64,000 nt of DNA from Nostocoides jenkinsii Ben 74 (lineage in GTDB: Bacteria > Actinomycetota > Actinomycetes > Actinomycetales > Dermatophilaceae), in the NCBI RefSeq assembly GCF_001046875.1, contig NZ_HF571038.1, positions 1 to 64,000 of the forward strand, read 5' to 3'. Positions 8,748 through 17,471 of the stretch are shown piece after piece. Positions within the stretch are counted from its first letter, which is position 1. Each line of letters begins with the position of its first letter. Under the pieces are notes generated by a model. It did no database searches. It saw only the letters and a program-made list of their open reading frames with translations, and was not told the DNA's origin. A program made the translations under genes and the position numbers.

Positions 8748-10184
8748 ATGGACGCCCTAGACCTGGCCAGGTGGCAGTTCGCCATCACGACCGTCTACCA
8801 CTTCCTTTTCGTCCCGATCACCATCGGGATGAGTGCGATCGTGGCCTACTTCCACATCCAGTGGGTCCGCACGCACAACCCTGACTACCTGCGCCTGACG
8901 AAGTTCTTCGGCAAGCTGTTCACGATCAACTTCGCGCTCGGCCTGGTGACCGGCATCGTCCAGGAGTTCCAGTTCGGCATGAACTGGTCGGACTACAGCC
9001 GCTTCGTCGGGGACATCTTCGGCGCCCCACTCGCCTTTGAGGCCCTGCTCGCCTTCTTCCTCGAATCCACCTTCCTCGGCCTGTGGATCTTCGGCTGGGG
9101 CAAGCTGCCGGAGAAGCTGCACGCGCTGACCATGCTCGCCGTGCACATCGGCACGGTGCTGTCCGCATACTTCATCCTCGCGGCGAACTCGTTCATGCAG
9201 AACCCGGTTGGCTACAAGTACAACCCCACGACGGGCCGCGCCGAGATGACCGACTTCCTGGCCGTGCTCACCAACAAGGTCCAGCTCGTGACCTTCCCGC
9301 ACGTCATCACCTCGGCATATATGGTCGGCGGCGCCATGGTCATGGGGGTCTCCGTCTGGCTGATGCGTCGCAGCCGGCCAGCCGCCGACAACTCCCTCTA
9401 TCGTCGCTCGGCCCGCGTTGGCGCCATCGTGACCCTGATCGCCAGCCTCGGCGTGATCTTCTCCGGTGACCTCCAGGGCAAGATCATGACCGAAGTGCAG
9501 CCGATGAAAATGGCTGCCGCAGAGGCACTTTATGAGACCAGCGACACCTGCGCCCCGTTCTCCGTATTCACCATCGGCACCCCCGATGGCACGAAGGAGA
9601 AGTTCGCCATCAAGGTCCCGTGTGTCCTCGGCTTCATGGCCACCGGCAGCCTGGACAAGCCCGTCGAGGGCATCAACCCGCTGCGCGAGCAACTGATCGC
9701 GACGTACGGCTCCGACTCCAGCACCCTCGTCAAGGACGCGACCTACACGCCATACATCCCGGTCACGTATTGGTCCTTCCGCTTCATGATGGGCCTCGGC
9801 TTCGTGACGATGGCGGCCGCAGCCGCGGTGCTGTGGTCGACCCGCAAGGGCGGCACCCCACGCAGTAGGTGGTGGAGCCTGGTGATCTTCGGCGCGCCCC
9901 TCGCCCCGGTCTTCGCCAACAGCTTCGGCTGGATTTTCACCGAGATGGGCCGCCAGCCGTGGCTCGTCAACGGTCTGATGACGACCGCCACCGGCGTCTC
10001 CCCGAGCGTCAGCTCGGCCGAAGTCTGGATCTCGATGATCGTCTACACGCTGCTGTATGCCGCCCTCGCAGTCGTCGAGATCAAGCTCTACACCGACTAC
10101 ATCAAGAAGGGCGCCGAGCCCTTCGAGCAGCCCAAGTCGCCGGATCAGATGACCGACGACACCGAACTGCAGTTCGCCTACTGA
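8748..10184 (+). CDS. cydA: Cytochrome bd ubiquinol/menaquinol oxidase subunit I
   Basis: Subunit I (478 residues) of the membrane-bound high-affinity terminal oxidase, carrying hemes b558, b595 and d and oxidising quinol with oxygen. The N-terminus MDALDLARWQFAITTVYHF has the conserved helix-1 His near residue 18. The LFTINFALGLVTGIVQEFQFGMNW segment and the FGWIFTEMGRQPW motif are diagnostic. The quinol-binding Q-loop is short, without the proteobacterial insertion, as in Gram-positive enzymes. Around nine membrane segments are visible. It begins the cydABDC operon, and cydB follows after 17 bp with its own AAGGAG site. Confidence 0.95.
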   Translation: MDALDLARWQFAITTVYHFLFVPITIGMSAIVAYFHIQWVRTHNPDYLRLTKFFGKLFTINFALGLVTGIVQEFQFGMNWSDYSRFVGDIFGAPLAFEALLAFFLESTFLGLWIFGWGKLPEKLHALTMLAVHIGTVLSAYFILAANSFMQNPVGYKYNPTTGRAEMTDFLAVLTNKVQLVTFPHVITSAYMVGGAMVMGVSVWLMRRSRPAADNSLYRRSARVGAIVTLIASLGVIFSGDLQGKIMTEVQPMKMAAAEALYETSDTCAPFSVFTIGTPDGTKEKFAIKVPCVLGFMATGSLDKPVEGINPLREQLIATYGSDSSTLVKDATYTPYIPVTYWSFRFMMGLGFVTMAAAAAVLWSTRKGGTPRSRWWSLVIFGAPLAPVFANSFGWIFTEMGRQPWLVNGLMTTATGVSPSVSSAEVWISMIVYTLLYAALAVVEIKLYTDYIKKGAEPFEQPKSPDQMTDDTELQFAY

Positions 10185-10201
10185 GATAAGGAGATTCAGA
10201 C

Positions 10202-11254
10202 ATGGACCTCGCAGTGATCTGGTTCCTCCTCATCGCCGTGCTGTGGACTGGCTACTTCGTCCTGGAGGGCTTCGACTTCGGTGTCGGCATGCTCTTCCCC
10301 ATCCTCGGGAAGGGCCGCGACGCCGACGACACCGAGAAGCGCCGCCGCGTCCTCCTCAACAGCATCGGGCCGGTCTGGGACGGCAACGAGGTATGGGTGC
10401 TCACCGCCGGTGGCGCCACCTTCGCCGCCTTCCCGCACTGGTACGCCACGCTGTTCAGCGGTTTCTACCTCCCGCTGCTGCTCATCCTCGTCGCGCTCAT
10501 CGTCCGCAACATGGGCTTCGACTACCGCGGCAAGCGCGCCGATGCGGCGTGGAAGGCCAACTGGGACAAGGCAATCATCGTCGGCTCGTTCTTGCCGGCC
10601 CTGCTGTGGGGCGTCGCCCTGACCAATATCGTCCGCGGCGTCCCGATCGACGAGAACATGGAATACACCGGCAACCTCTTCACCCTGCTCAACCCGATCG
10701 GGTTGCTCGGTGGCCTGGTCTTCGTCGCGCTCTTCCTGACCCACGGGGCCTACTTCGTGGCGCTGAAGACCGACGGCCCAATCCGCGCCGATGCGCGCGC
10801 ACTGGCCACCAAGACCGGGTTGGTCGCCGCCGGCCTCGCCGTCGTCCTCCTGCTCGTCCTCGGCATCAGCAAGGGCTCGGTATGGAGCTGGCTCACCACC
10901 GCCATCGCCGCCGGCGCGCTGCTCTTCTCGATCTGGGCCAACACGCGCGGCAAGGAAGGACAGGCGTTCACCGGCACGGCCCTGACCATCGCTGCCGCGG
11001 TCGCGACGTACTTCTTCCTGCTCTATCCCAATGTCATGCCGAGCTCGACGAATGACGCCTTCAGCCTGACGATCCACAATGCGTCGAGCACGGACTACAC
11101 CCTGAAGATCATGACGATCGCGGCCCTGGTCTTCACCCCGATCGTGCTCGCCTACCAAGCGTGGAGCTACTGGATCTTCCGCAAGCGCATCTCGACCGCG
11201 CACATCCCACCGGCGCAGGACCCGACCCACCTGCCGGCCCGCGCGAGTCGCTGA
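10202..11254 (+). CDS. cydB: Cytochrome bd oxidase subunit II
   Basis: Subunit II (350 residues) of cytochrome bd, an integral membrane partner of CydA that stabilises the heme-bearing subunit. The start MDLAVIWFLLIAVLWTGYFVLEGFDFGVGML contains the family signature YFVLEGFDFGVG, and the conserved GPVWDGNEVW segment follows near residues 58-67. Roughly nine hydrophobic helices are visible. TAAGGAG lies 8 bp before the ATG. The stop at 11254 is followed after 5 bp by the likely start of cydD, consistent with one transcript making the oxidase and its assembly transporter. Confidence 0.95.
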   Translation: MDLAVIWFLLIAVLWTGYFVLEGFDFGVGMLFPILGKGRDADDTEKRRRVLLNSIGPVWDGNEVWVLTAGGATFAAFPHWYATLFSGFYLPLLLILVALIVRNMGFDYRGKRADAAWKANWDKAIIVGSFLPALLWGVALTNIVRGVPIDENMEYTGNLFTLLNPIGLLGGLVFVALFLTHGAYFVALKTDGPIRADARALATKTGLVAAGLAVVLLLVLGISKGSVWSWLTTAIAAGALLFSIWANTRGKEGQAFTGTALTIAAAVATYFFLLYPNVMPSSTNDAFSLTIHNASSTDYTLKIMTIAALVFTPIVLAYQAWSYWIFRKRISTAHIPPAQDPTHLPARASR

Positions 11255-11259
11255 CCTCG

Positions 11260-12933
11260 TTGCGTCCGTTCGACCCCGCGCTCCTGCGCGCCGTCCCCGA
11301 GGTCCGCCGCCCGCTGGCGGTCCTCGGGGCGGTCGGCATTGCGCAGGGCGCGACGACGATCGCGACAGCGTTCGCCCTCACCGGGGTCGTGGTCGCGCTC
11401 GCCACCGATGCCCCGCTCGGCGCCGCGCTCGGCTGGCTCGTCCTGCTGTTCGTCGTCCGCGGCCTGCTGACCACGATCGGGGAGTATGCCGCGGCCCGCG
11501 CCGGCGCCGACGTCTCGACCGCGTTGCGACGCCGCCTGCTCGGCGCCTGGACACGGGCCGGGCGGGCGACAACCGACGATCCCGCCGCCCGCCTCACCCT
11601 CGCCACCGCCGGCTGCACCAGCATCGAGCCGTATGCCGCGCGCTTCCTCCCCGCCCTCGTCGCCGCCGCGGTCGTCCCCGCCGGGGCCGTGCTGGCGCTG
11701 CTGTTCGTGGACTGGGCCAGCGCCCTGGTCGTCGTGCTGACCCTGCCCCTCCTGCCGCTCTTTGCCGCACTCATCGGCCGTACGACCGCCGAGGAGACCC
11801 AACGCCGCTGGCGGTCCCTCGCCGACCTCTCCGGGCACTTCCTCGATGTTGTTCGCGGGCTGCCCACGCTGGTGAACTATGGCCGCGCCGAACGCCAACT
11901 CGACGGGATCCGGCAGGTCAGCGACCGCCACCGCCTGACGACCGTCCGCACGCTGCGGCTGGCCTTCCTCTCCACCGGCGCGCTGGAATTGCTGGCCACC
12001 ATTTCCGTGGCGATTGTCGCCGTCCTGTGCGGCGTCCGGCTCGCGCACGGGTCGATGCCGCTCGACAGCGCCCTGCTCGCGATCTTGCTTGCGCCGGAGG
12101 CGTATTGGCCGATCCGACGAGTCGGCCAGGAGTTCCACAGCGCCGCCGATGGCGCCACCGCGATCGCCGCGATCCTGGGTGAGCTGGGTGAACTGGGCAC
12201 CATCCCGATTGATCGGAAACCCGGAGGCGCCCCCACCTGCAACAGCCCCACGAGCAGCCCCGCGACCAACCCCACGACCGCCCAACTGGCGCGCGTCGCG
12301 GTAGACGCCGTGACCTATACCTACCCCGGCGCCGCCGAACCAGTCATCCGTGACCTGAGCCTGGTCGCCGACGCCGGCTTGACCGTCTTGACCGGAGCCT
12401 CCGGGGTCGGCAAGACCACCGTCGTCGAACTCATCGCCGGCCTGCGCCAACCCGACACCGGCCGAGTGACCGCGCCACGATGCCACCTCGTCACGCAGCG
12501 CCCCTTCCTCCCCACCGGCACCCTGCGCGCCTGCCTCGCCCTGGGCAATGGCGCCGGCCCGGACGCCCAGTGGGCCGCCCTGCGTCAGGTGGGCCTCGAC
12601 GGCTTCGTCGCCGCCCTCCCGAACGGCCTCGACACGGTGGTCGGAGACGACGGCTTCGGCCTCTCGGCCGGCCAAGGCGCGCGGATCGGCCTTGCGCGCG
12701 CCCTGCTCGCCCCCGAGACGGTGATCCTGCTCGATGAGCCCACCGCCCATCTCGATGATGCCAGCGCGGAGTTGGCGCACTCCGCGATTTCCCTTCTCGC
12801 GCAACGCGCGTGCGTCATCGCCATCACCCACCGCCACGAGCTGCTCGACCATGCGCAACACCACGTCCACCTGACCGGCGCTGCCCTCGGGGGGCGCGGG
12901 CGCGGCATACGTCCGAAGGGGGGTGCCCGGTGA
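11260..12933 (+). CDS. cydD: Thiol reductant ABC exporter subunit CydD
   Basis: One half (about 557 residues) of the heterodimeric CydDC ABC transporter, which exports thiols such as cysteine or glutathione in enterobacteria and is needed for cytochrome bd assembly. The N-terminal 330 residues form the membrane domain. The C-terminal ATPase has Walker A TGASGVGKTTV, the signature LSAGQGARIGLARALL and Walker B VILLDEPTAHLD. I chose the TTG at 11260 (MRPFDPALL), 5 bp after cydB; the frame is open further upstream inside cydB. A short repetitive Ser/Thr-Pro linker (about 328-345) joins the domains. The stop overlaps cydC by 4 bp. Confidence 0.9.
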   Translation: MRPFDPALLRAVPEVRRPLAVLGAVGIAQGATTIATAFALTGVVVALATDAPLGAALGWLVLLFVVRGLLTTIGEYAAARAGADVSTALRRRLLGAWTRAGRATTDDPAARLTLATAGCTSIEPYAARFLPALVAAAVVPAGAVLALLFVDWASALVVVLTLPLLPLFAALIGRTTAEETQRRWRSLADLSGHFLDVVRGLPTLVNYGRAERQLDGIRQVSDRHRLTTVRTLRLAFLSTGALELLATISVAIVAVLCGVRLAHGSMPLDSALLAILLAPEAYWPIRRVGQEFHSAADGATAIAAILGELGELGTIPIDRKPGGAPTCNSPTSSPATNPTTAQLARVAVDAVTYTYPGAAEPVIRDLSLVADAGLTVLTGASGVGKTTVVELIAGLRQPDTGRVTAPRCHLVTQRPFLPTGTLRACLALGNGAGPDAQWAALRQVGLDGFVAALPNGLDTVVGDDGFGLSAGQGARIGLARALLAPETVILLDEPTAHLDDASAELAHSAISLLAQRACVIAITHRHELLDHAQHHVHLTGAALGGRGRGIRPKGGAR

Positions 12934-14561
12934 CCGGTCCGGACCTCAGCACGGGGCGGCTCACCCGACCCCTGTTGCTTGCCGGGATCATCGGCGGGCT
13001 CGCCCTCGCCAGCGGCGTCGCGCTGACCGTCACCTCGGGCTGGCTGATCGTCAAGGCCAGCGAGATGCCGGTCATCCTCACCCTGATGACCGCCATCGTC
13101 GGCGTTCGGGCATTCGGTATGGCGCGCCCCGCCTTCCGCTATTGGGAGCGCCTTCGGACCCACGACGCCGCCCTCGCCGACCTGGCTCGCCGCCGCGTCC
13201 AGACGTATGCCGCGCTCATCCCGCTCACCCCCGCCCGCCTTGGGCAGCGGGGCCGAGCCGACCTCCTCACCGGTGTCGTCGACGATCTCGACGACATTGT
13301 CGGCGCCCAGATCCGGGTCACCGTGCCCGCCGTTTCGACACTGGTTGCCTGGGGCATCACCTCGGCGGTCACAACCGCATTCGACGCGCGCGTCGGGCTC
13401 GTCGTGATCGCCCTCGGGTTGGCGGTCCTGGCGATCTCCCTTGTGGCGGTGCGCGTGGAGACCCGCGGTCAGGTGGAGTTGGGTGACGCACGCGCCGACG
13501 TGACCCGCATCGCGGACACCCTCACTGCCCAGGCCGGGGAGATCGCCGCCATCGGTGCCGGGCCCGACTTGATCGCGGAACTCGATGTCCGCCAAGCCAA
13601 TTGGCGAGCCCTCGTGCTGCGACAGGCCCGGGGTCGCGCGCTCGCCGCCGGAGCGATCCTGGTGGCCGTGGGTGGTGCGGTCGCGATCGTGGCGCTCCTG
13701 CTTGAGGGGAGCACGCGGCATACGCCCGCCGTGAACGCGATGTTGGTGTTGGCGCCCGTGGCGGTGGCCGACGCCCTCACTCCGCTGGCAGAGGCGGCCC
13801 GAGCGCTGGCGCGGTCCCGGGGTAGCGCGCGGAGGTTGGCGCGCGTACTAAGTCAGGTGCCCGCCGTGGCGGAGCCGAGCGGGGTGGCATCCCCCGACAC
13901 CGGGCAGGGGCTGGAACTGCGCGGCATCAGCGCCCGCTGGTCGCCCGAGCGTCCCGTGGCCCTGCGACCCCTCGACCTCGACCTTCCGCCCGGCACTCAC
14001 CTGGCCGTCAGCGGCCCCAACGGTTGCGGGAAGTCCACCCTGCTGGCCGTGCTTGCCCGCCACCTCGACCCCGAGGCCGGGACCTATCGCGTCGGCAATG
14101 ACGGAGTCGGTAGGCGGGACGTGCTGTCGGAACCGCTCCCGGCCGCGCGCGGCCGGATCGCGATCGTGGACGACACCCCGCACGTCTTCGCCTCCACCCT
14201 GCGCGAGAACCTCCGCTTTGCCCGAGACGACGCGGACGATACGGACTTGATCGCTGCGCTCGAGGCGGCGGGTCTCGGGACCTGGGTCACGGGGCTCCCG
14301 GATGGACTGGAGACTCGGCTCGGGGTCGGGGGCCGCGGCATTTCCGGCGGTGAGCGTGCGCGCCTCGGCTTGGCGCGGGCGTTGCTGTCGGAGCGGCCCG
14401 TCATCCTGCTCGACGAGCCGGTAGCGCACCTCGACTCCGCCACCGCCCGGGCCGTGATCGCCGATCTGGTGGCGTCCTCGCCGGATCGAACGCTGGTGAT
14501 GGTCAGCCACCGAGAGGACGGGCGGGACGGCTTCGCGCGGACTCTGCGCCTGACCGGCTGA
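12930..14561 (+). CDS. cydC: Thiol reductant ABC exporter subunit CydC
   Basis: The second half (543 residues) of the CydDC exporter. The GTG at 12930 overlaps the cydD stop as GTGA, so the two are probably translationally coupled. An N-terminal membrane domain (about 1-300) starts LLLAGIIGGLALASGVALTVTSGWLI. The ATPase domain has Walker A SGPNGCGKSTL, the signature ISGGERARLGLARALL and Walker B VILLDEPVAHLD. It completes the cydABDC operon; the next gene, a phosphatase, begins 50 bp downstream. The physiological cargo in actinobacteria, which lack glutathione, is uncertain; cysteine or mycothiol-related thiols are possible. Confidence 0.9.
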   Translation: MTGPDLSTGRLTRPLLLAGIIGGLALASGVALTVTSGWLIVKASEMPVILTLMTAIVGVRAFGMARPAFRYWERLRTHDAALADLARRRVQTYAALIPLTPARLGQRGRADLLTGVVDDLDDIVGAQIRVTVPAVSTLVAWGITSAVTTAFDARVGLVVIALGLAVLAISLVAVRVETRGQVELGDARADVTRIADTLTAQAGEIAAIGAGPDLIAELDVRQANWRALVLRQARGRALAAGAILVAVGGAVAIVALLLEGSTRHTPAVNAMLVLAPVAVADALTPLAEAARALARSRGSARRLARVLSQVPAVAEPSGVASPDTGQGLELRGISARWSPERPVALRPLDLDLPPGTHLAVSGPNGCGKSTLLAVLARHLDPEAGTYRVGNDGVGRRDVLSEPLPAARGRIAIVDDTPHVFASTLRENLRFARDDADDTDLIAALEAAGLGTWVTGLPDGLETRLGVGGRGISGGERARLGLARALLSERPVILLDEPVAHLDSATARAVIADLVASSPDRTLVMVSHREDGRDGFARTLRLTG

Positions 14562-14610
14562 GCGCCGAGGCCGGGGAGCCGGGCCCACGGCCATACGAAA
14601 GACTGAGCCC

Positions 14611-15111
14611 GTGACGTATCGAATCTGCGTTGTCTGCACGGGCAACATCTGCCGCTCGCCGATGCTGGAGTTCCTGCTGCGCGAGGCCCTCGACGACGCC
14701 GGCCTGGCTGATCGGGTCGAGGTGGACTCGGCAGGAATCTCGGCGGAGGAGAGCGGCAACCCCGCCGACCCGCGGACGCTTGCGGTGTTGCGCCGGAACG
14801 CACACGCGGATTGGGGCGGGTCGTCACACCGGGCCCGCCGGATCGAGAAATCCTGGCTCGCCGACCGCGATCTCGTCCTGGCCGCGGACAGTGGGCACCT
14901 GCGCGCGCTGCGCCGGCTCGCGGGTGGGGAGCCCGATCACGTCCGCCTCATCCGGTCCTTCGACCCGGCGGCGGTTGCGGCGGGCACCTTGGACGTAGAC
15001 GACCCGTGGTACGGGTGGACCGATAACGCCTTCGATCAGACGTATGCCGAACTTCAGGCCGCCATCCCCGGCATTCTCGCGCACGTGGAGGCGGCCCTGG
15101 CCGAGCGCTGA
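14611..15111 (+). CDS. Low-molecular-weight protein tyrosine phosphatase
   Basis: A cytoplasmic phosphatase of 166 residues, close to the family length. The P-loop CTGNICRS (Cys9 nucleophile, Arg15) is intact at the N-terminus. The general-acid loop reads DDPWYG, a variant of the usual DPYYG that retains the Asp. The start is the GTG at 14611. Homologues dephosphorylate protein tyrosines, for example in capsule synthesis or host signalling, and some act as arsenate reductases. Nothing in the neighbourhood identifies the target, and no partner kinase is present in the window. Confidence 0.88.
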   Translation: MTYRICVVCTGNICRSPMLEFLLREALDDAGLADRVEVDSAGISAEESGNPADPRTLAVLRRNAHADWGGSSHRARRIEKSWLADRDLVLAADSGHLRALRRLAGGEPDHVRLIRSFDPAAVAAGTLDVDDPWYGWTDNAFDQTYAELQAAIPGILAHVEAALAER

Positions 15112-15129
15112 CTTCGGGTCAACGCCTCG

Positions 15130-15891
15130 TCAGGTCCCGCGACGAACCAGGATCTTCGAACTCCACTCCTTGTCGGTCCGGAAGCCGAGCGAGTGGTAGA
15201 CGCGCCTCGCGGCGGCGGAATCGGCATACATCCCCAGGGTCACGACCGGCTCGCGGGCCAGCACCCACCGGGTGAGTCCCGCGGTCACGGCGCGCCCGAG
15301 ACCCCGGCCGCGGACTCGCTCGGCCGTGTGGATTCCCGCGAGATGCGCTGTGCCCGAGTCCAATCGGTGCACCGCACCACACGAGGCCAGGGCACCACCA
15401 TCATCCCGTATGCCGAGCCACACCTCCGCGCGACCCGTGCCCGGGTAGCCCTCGGACCGCGGGTTCTCCGCCAGCAAATTGGTGATCTCGGCCGCATCCG
15501 TGGTGTCGTCCAGCGTGATCAACCGGTCATCCGCGGACGTCGTCCCCGGCGGTGTGTCGGTCCACATCCAGTCCCACTCGCCGCCCCCGCGCACCGACAC
15601 GGTGCGCTCCAGAACGTCGATCTGGTCGCGCGGCACCGAAATCCAGGCAGCACCGAGGTCGGACAAGACTGCGCCGTCGCGCAGCCGCACGAGGAGCGGG
15701 CCGATGTCCGGCCCCCAGACGTTCATCGTGAGCCGGCCCGAGTGCGAGCGCCGCAGGTAGGCCACCGCCTCATCGAGCGCGAACCCGGCAGCAAGCCGGT
15801 CGGGCGGGTCCCAGCGCGCGAAGGCATCGCCAGGGCAGGCCGCGACCAGATCGTCGCGGGTCGTCAGTTCACGCAGGACCCCGCTCACCAC
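15130..15891 (-). CDS. GNAT-family N-acetyltransferase
   Basis: A protein of about 253 residues whose C-terminal half is a GNAT domain: AGIHTAERVRGRGLGRAVTAGL carries the acetyl-CoA pyrophosphate loop (R/Q-x-x-G-x-G/A), followed by VTLGMYADSAAARRVYHSLGF. The N-terminal half is less conserved and may hold a second, degenerate GNAT fold. The start is uncertain: consecutive GTG codons at 15891 and 15888, or an ATG at 15936 that would overlap the preceding SRPBCC gene by 17 bp. The acceptor is unknown. It is convergent with the phosphatase, 18 bp away. Confidence 0.75.
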   Translation of the reverse strand: MVSGVLRELTTRDDLVAACPGDAFARWDPPDRLAAGFALDEAVAYLRRSHSGRLTMNVWGPDIGPLLVRLRDGAVLSDLGAAWISVPRDQIDVLERTVSVRGGGEWDWMWTDTPPGTTSADDRLITLDDTTDAAEITNLLAENPRSEGYPGTGRAEVWLGIRDDGGALASCGAVHRLDSGTAHLAGIHTAERVRGRGLGRAVTAGLTRWVLAREPVVTLGMYADSAAARRVYHSLGFRTDKEWSSKILVRRGT

Positions 15892-15919
15892 GACGCGACC
15901 CCGGCCATTCGAACCCTGT

Positions 15920-16426
15920 TCACCACGTCCCGGCATGGCCCGGACGCGCATCACCGGGAGCGGCCGGTCCCGCCTCGACGACCTTCTTGATCGTCGCCAG
16001 GCTCTGCGTCATACCGGCTTCGAGTTCGTCGGAGTGACCGTCATTGCCGCCCAGCAACGCGCCGGTGAAGATCGAGGCGAACCGGGAGAGGCCCGCCTCG
16101 GCGGTGCGGGTCTCCGTCAGCCGGGTGCCGCCCGTGATCGGCTCCAGGGCATACGTCCAGGTCGAGCCGTTCTCGGCAATCCGATACGCGAGAACGCGAT
16201 TGGGCTCGAACCGGACCACTTTGGCATTGGTCGGCCAGACCACCACACCGCGCCGGTTGACGCCGACGAAGCGCGACCCGAGCCCGACCTGCCCGCGCGC
16301 CACCACCTTGCGGCACTCGGGGGACCACTCGCCGGTGCGTCGGACGTCGGCGACCACTCGCCATACGGCCTCAGGAGGTGCGGCGATGTCGACGCTGACG
16401 GAGAGCGGACGCACAGGCTGACCCAT
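15920..16426 (-). CDS. SRPBCC-family (START/Bet v1-like) protein
   Basis: A 168-residue single-domain protein of the polyketide cyclase/START-like fold. The start MGQPVRPLSVSVDIAAPPEAVW and the DVRRTGEWSPEC segment are typical of family members, which bind hydrophobic ligands in a central cavity; many are of unknown role. The ATG at 16426 lies directly beside a palindromic candidate operator at 16433-16466. It is divergent from the VOC gene, with 145 bp between, and upstream of the GNAT gene on the same strand. No catalytic residues can be assigned. Confidence 0.8.
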   Translation of the reverse strand: MGQPVRPLSVSVDIAAPPEAVWRVVADVRRTGEWSPECRKVVARGQVGLGSRFVGVNRRGVVVWPTNAKVVRFEPNRVLAYRIAENGSTWTYALEPITGGTRLTETRTAEAGLSRFASIFTGALLGGNDGHSDELEAGMTQSLATIKKVVEAGPAAPGDARPGHAGTW

Positions 16427-16432
16427 GTCGTC

Positions 16433-16466
16433 ATTCTCACTGAGAATTTGCCTCACTGAGAATCTG
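16433..16466. promoter_or_regulatory. Palindromic candidate operator between SRPBCC and VOC genes
   Basis: The sequence ATTCTCACTGAGAAT (16433-16447) is a perfect interrupted palindrome with 7-bp arms and one central base. Its core CTCACTGAG recurs 16 bp downstream, inside CTCACTGAGAATCTG at 16452-16466. The pair lies directly upstream of the SRPBCC start and within the divergent promoter region, so a dimeric repressor site is likely. The regulator is not encoded next to it. Confidence 0.5.
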
Positions 16467-16571
16467 CTGGGAACCACGCGGGACCACTCGACGGGCGCGG
16501 CACCAGGGTGCAAGATGCCCCACGGCACGACACCGCTGCCCCGCTCACTCCCGCTATCGGAGGTCCACCAG

Positions 16572-17372
16572 ATGCCCACCCGTGATTCCGCTTGGCCCGA
16601 AGGCACGCCGTGCTGGGTCGACTGCCAGGTCGACGACACCAAGGCCGCCCGCGAGTTCTATGGACGGTTGTTCGGCTGGCAGATCGAGGACGGCCCGGAG
16701 GAGTTCGGCGGCTACCTCATGGCGATGAAGTACGGCAAAGCAGCCGCCGGCATCGGCCCCAAGCCCGAGGGGATGCCCATGCCGTCGGTGTGGACGACCT
16801 ATCTCGCCGCGGACTCGGCAGATGCCGTCGCGGACAAGATCACGGCCGCCGGTGGCCAGGTGATGATGCCGCCCTTCGACGTCGCCGACGTGGGGCGCAT
16901 GTTCGTCGGACTCGACTCCACCGGCGGCGCGTTCGGGGTCTGGCAGGCCATGTCGCACAACGGTGTCGGCATTTGCAACGAGCCGGGAACGCTGTGCTGG
17001 AACGAACTCCACACCCGTCAGTACGACGAGGCCAAACGCTTCTATGGCGAGGTCTTCGGCTACAGCTACCAGGGCATGATGGGCGGCAGCGAGAACGGCT
17101 ACGCCACCTTCTCCCTGCCCGGCAGTGAAGACGGGGTCGGCGGCATCTGCGATGACACCGCGATGCCGGATGCGCCCGAGGCGCCGACGCACTGGCTGAC
17201 CTGGTTCGCCGTCGACGACGTCGACGCCAGCACCGCGCTGGTCGCCGAACTCGGTGGCCAGGCCATGATGCCGCCGATGGACATGCCTGTCGGTCGCGCC
17301 TCGGTCGTCGCCGGTCCGCAGGGTGAGTTCTTCGGCCTCATCGCCCTGCAGGCTCCGCCGGACGAGGATTGA
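16572..17372 (+). CDS. VOC (glyoxalase/extradiol dioxygenase fold) family protein
   Basis: A 266-residue protein with two tandem VOC modules: residues about 10-125 (CWVDCQVDDTKAAREFYGRLFGW) and about 140-262 (CWNELHTRQYDEAKRFYGEVFGY). Each has the beta-alpha-beta pattern ending in a 'GQVMMPPFD' or 'GQAMMPPMD' block. GGAGG 9 bp upstream of the ATG at 16572 fixes the start; the open frame extends back to 16425 but lacks family similarity. The family includes bleomycin-resistance-like and antibiotic-binding proteins, as well as glyoxalases. Metal ligands and substrate cannot be assigned with certainty. The 3' end runs into a 15-bp tandem repeat. Confidence 0.85.
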   Translation: MPTRDSAWPEGTPCWVDCQVDDTKAAREFYGRLFGWQIEDGPEEFGGYLMAMKYGKAAAGIGPKPEGMPMPSVWTTYLAADSADAVADKITAAGGQVMMPPFDVADVGRMFVGLDSTGGAFGVWQAMSHNGVGICNEPGTLCWNELHTRQYDEAKRFYGEVFGYSYQGMMGGSENGYATFSLPGSEDGVGGICDDTAMPDAPEAPTHWLTWFAVDDVDASTALVAELGGQAMMPPMDMPVGRASVVAGPQGEFFGLIALQAPPDED

Positions 17373-17455
17373 TCGAGCCAGGTCTGATCGGTCCGGGACT
17401 GATTGAGTCAGGTCTGACCGGGCCGGGACTGATCGAGCTGGGACTGATCGAGCTG
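17366..17455 (+). repeat. Six tandem 15-bp units
   Basis: Starting in the last codons of the VOC gene, six consecutive 15-mers follow the pattern GG(A/T)(C/T)TGA(T/C)(C/T)G(A/G)G(C/T)(C/T)(A/G): GGATTGATCGAGCCA, GGTCTGATCGGTCCG, GGACTGATTGAGTCA, GGTCTGACCGGGCCG, then GGACTGATCGAGCTG twice. Most of the array lies between the VOC stop and the alcohol dehydrogenase remnant, so it is not coding. Divergence falls toward the right end, where the last two units are identical. Confidence 0.8.
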
Positions 17456-17471
17456 GGCCCCTGACGCTCGG

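Noticed and set aside
17366-17455. CRISPR array
   Set aside because: The 15-bp units are contiguous without spacers, and no cas genes are present. No other repeat-spacer pattern was found in the window.
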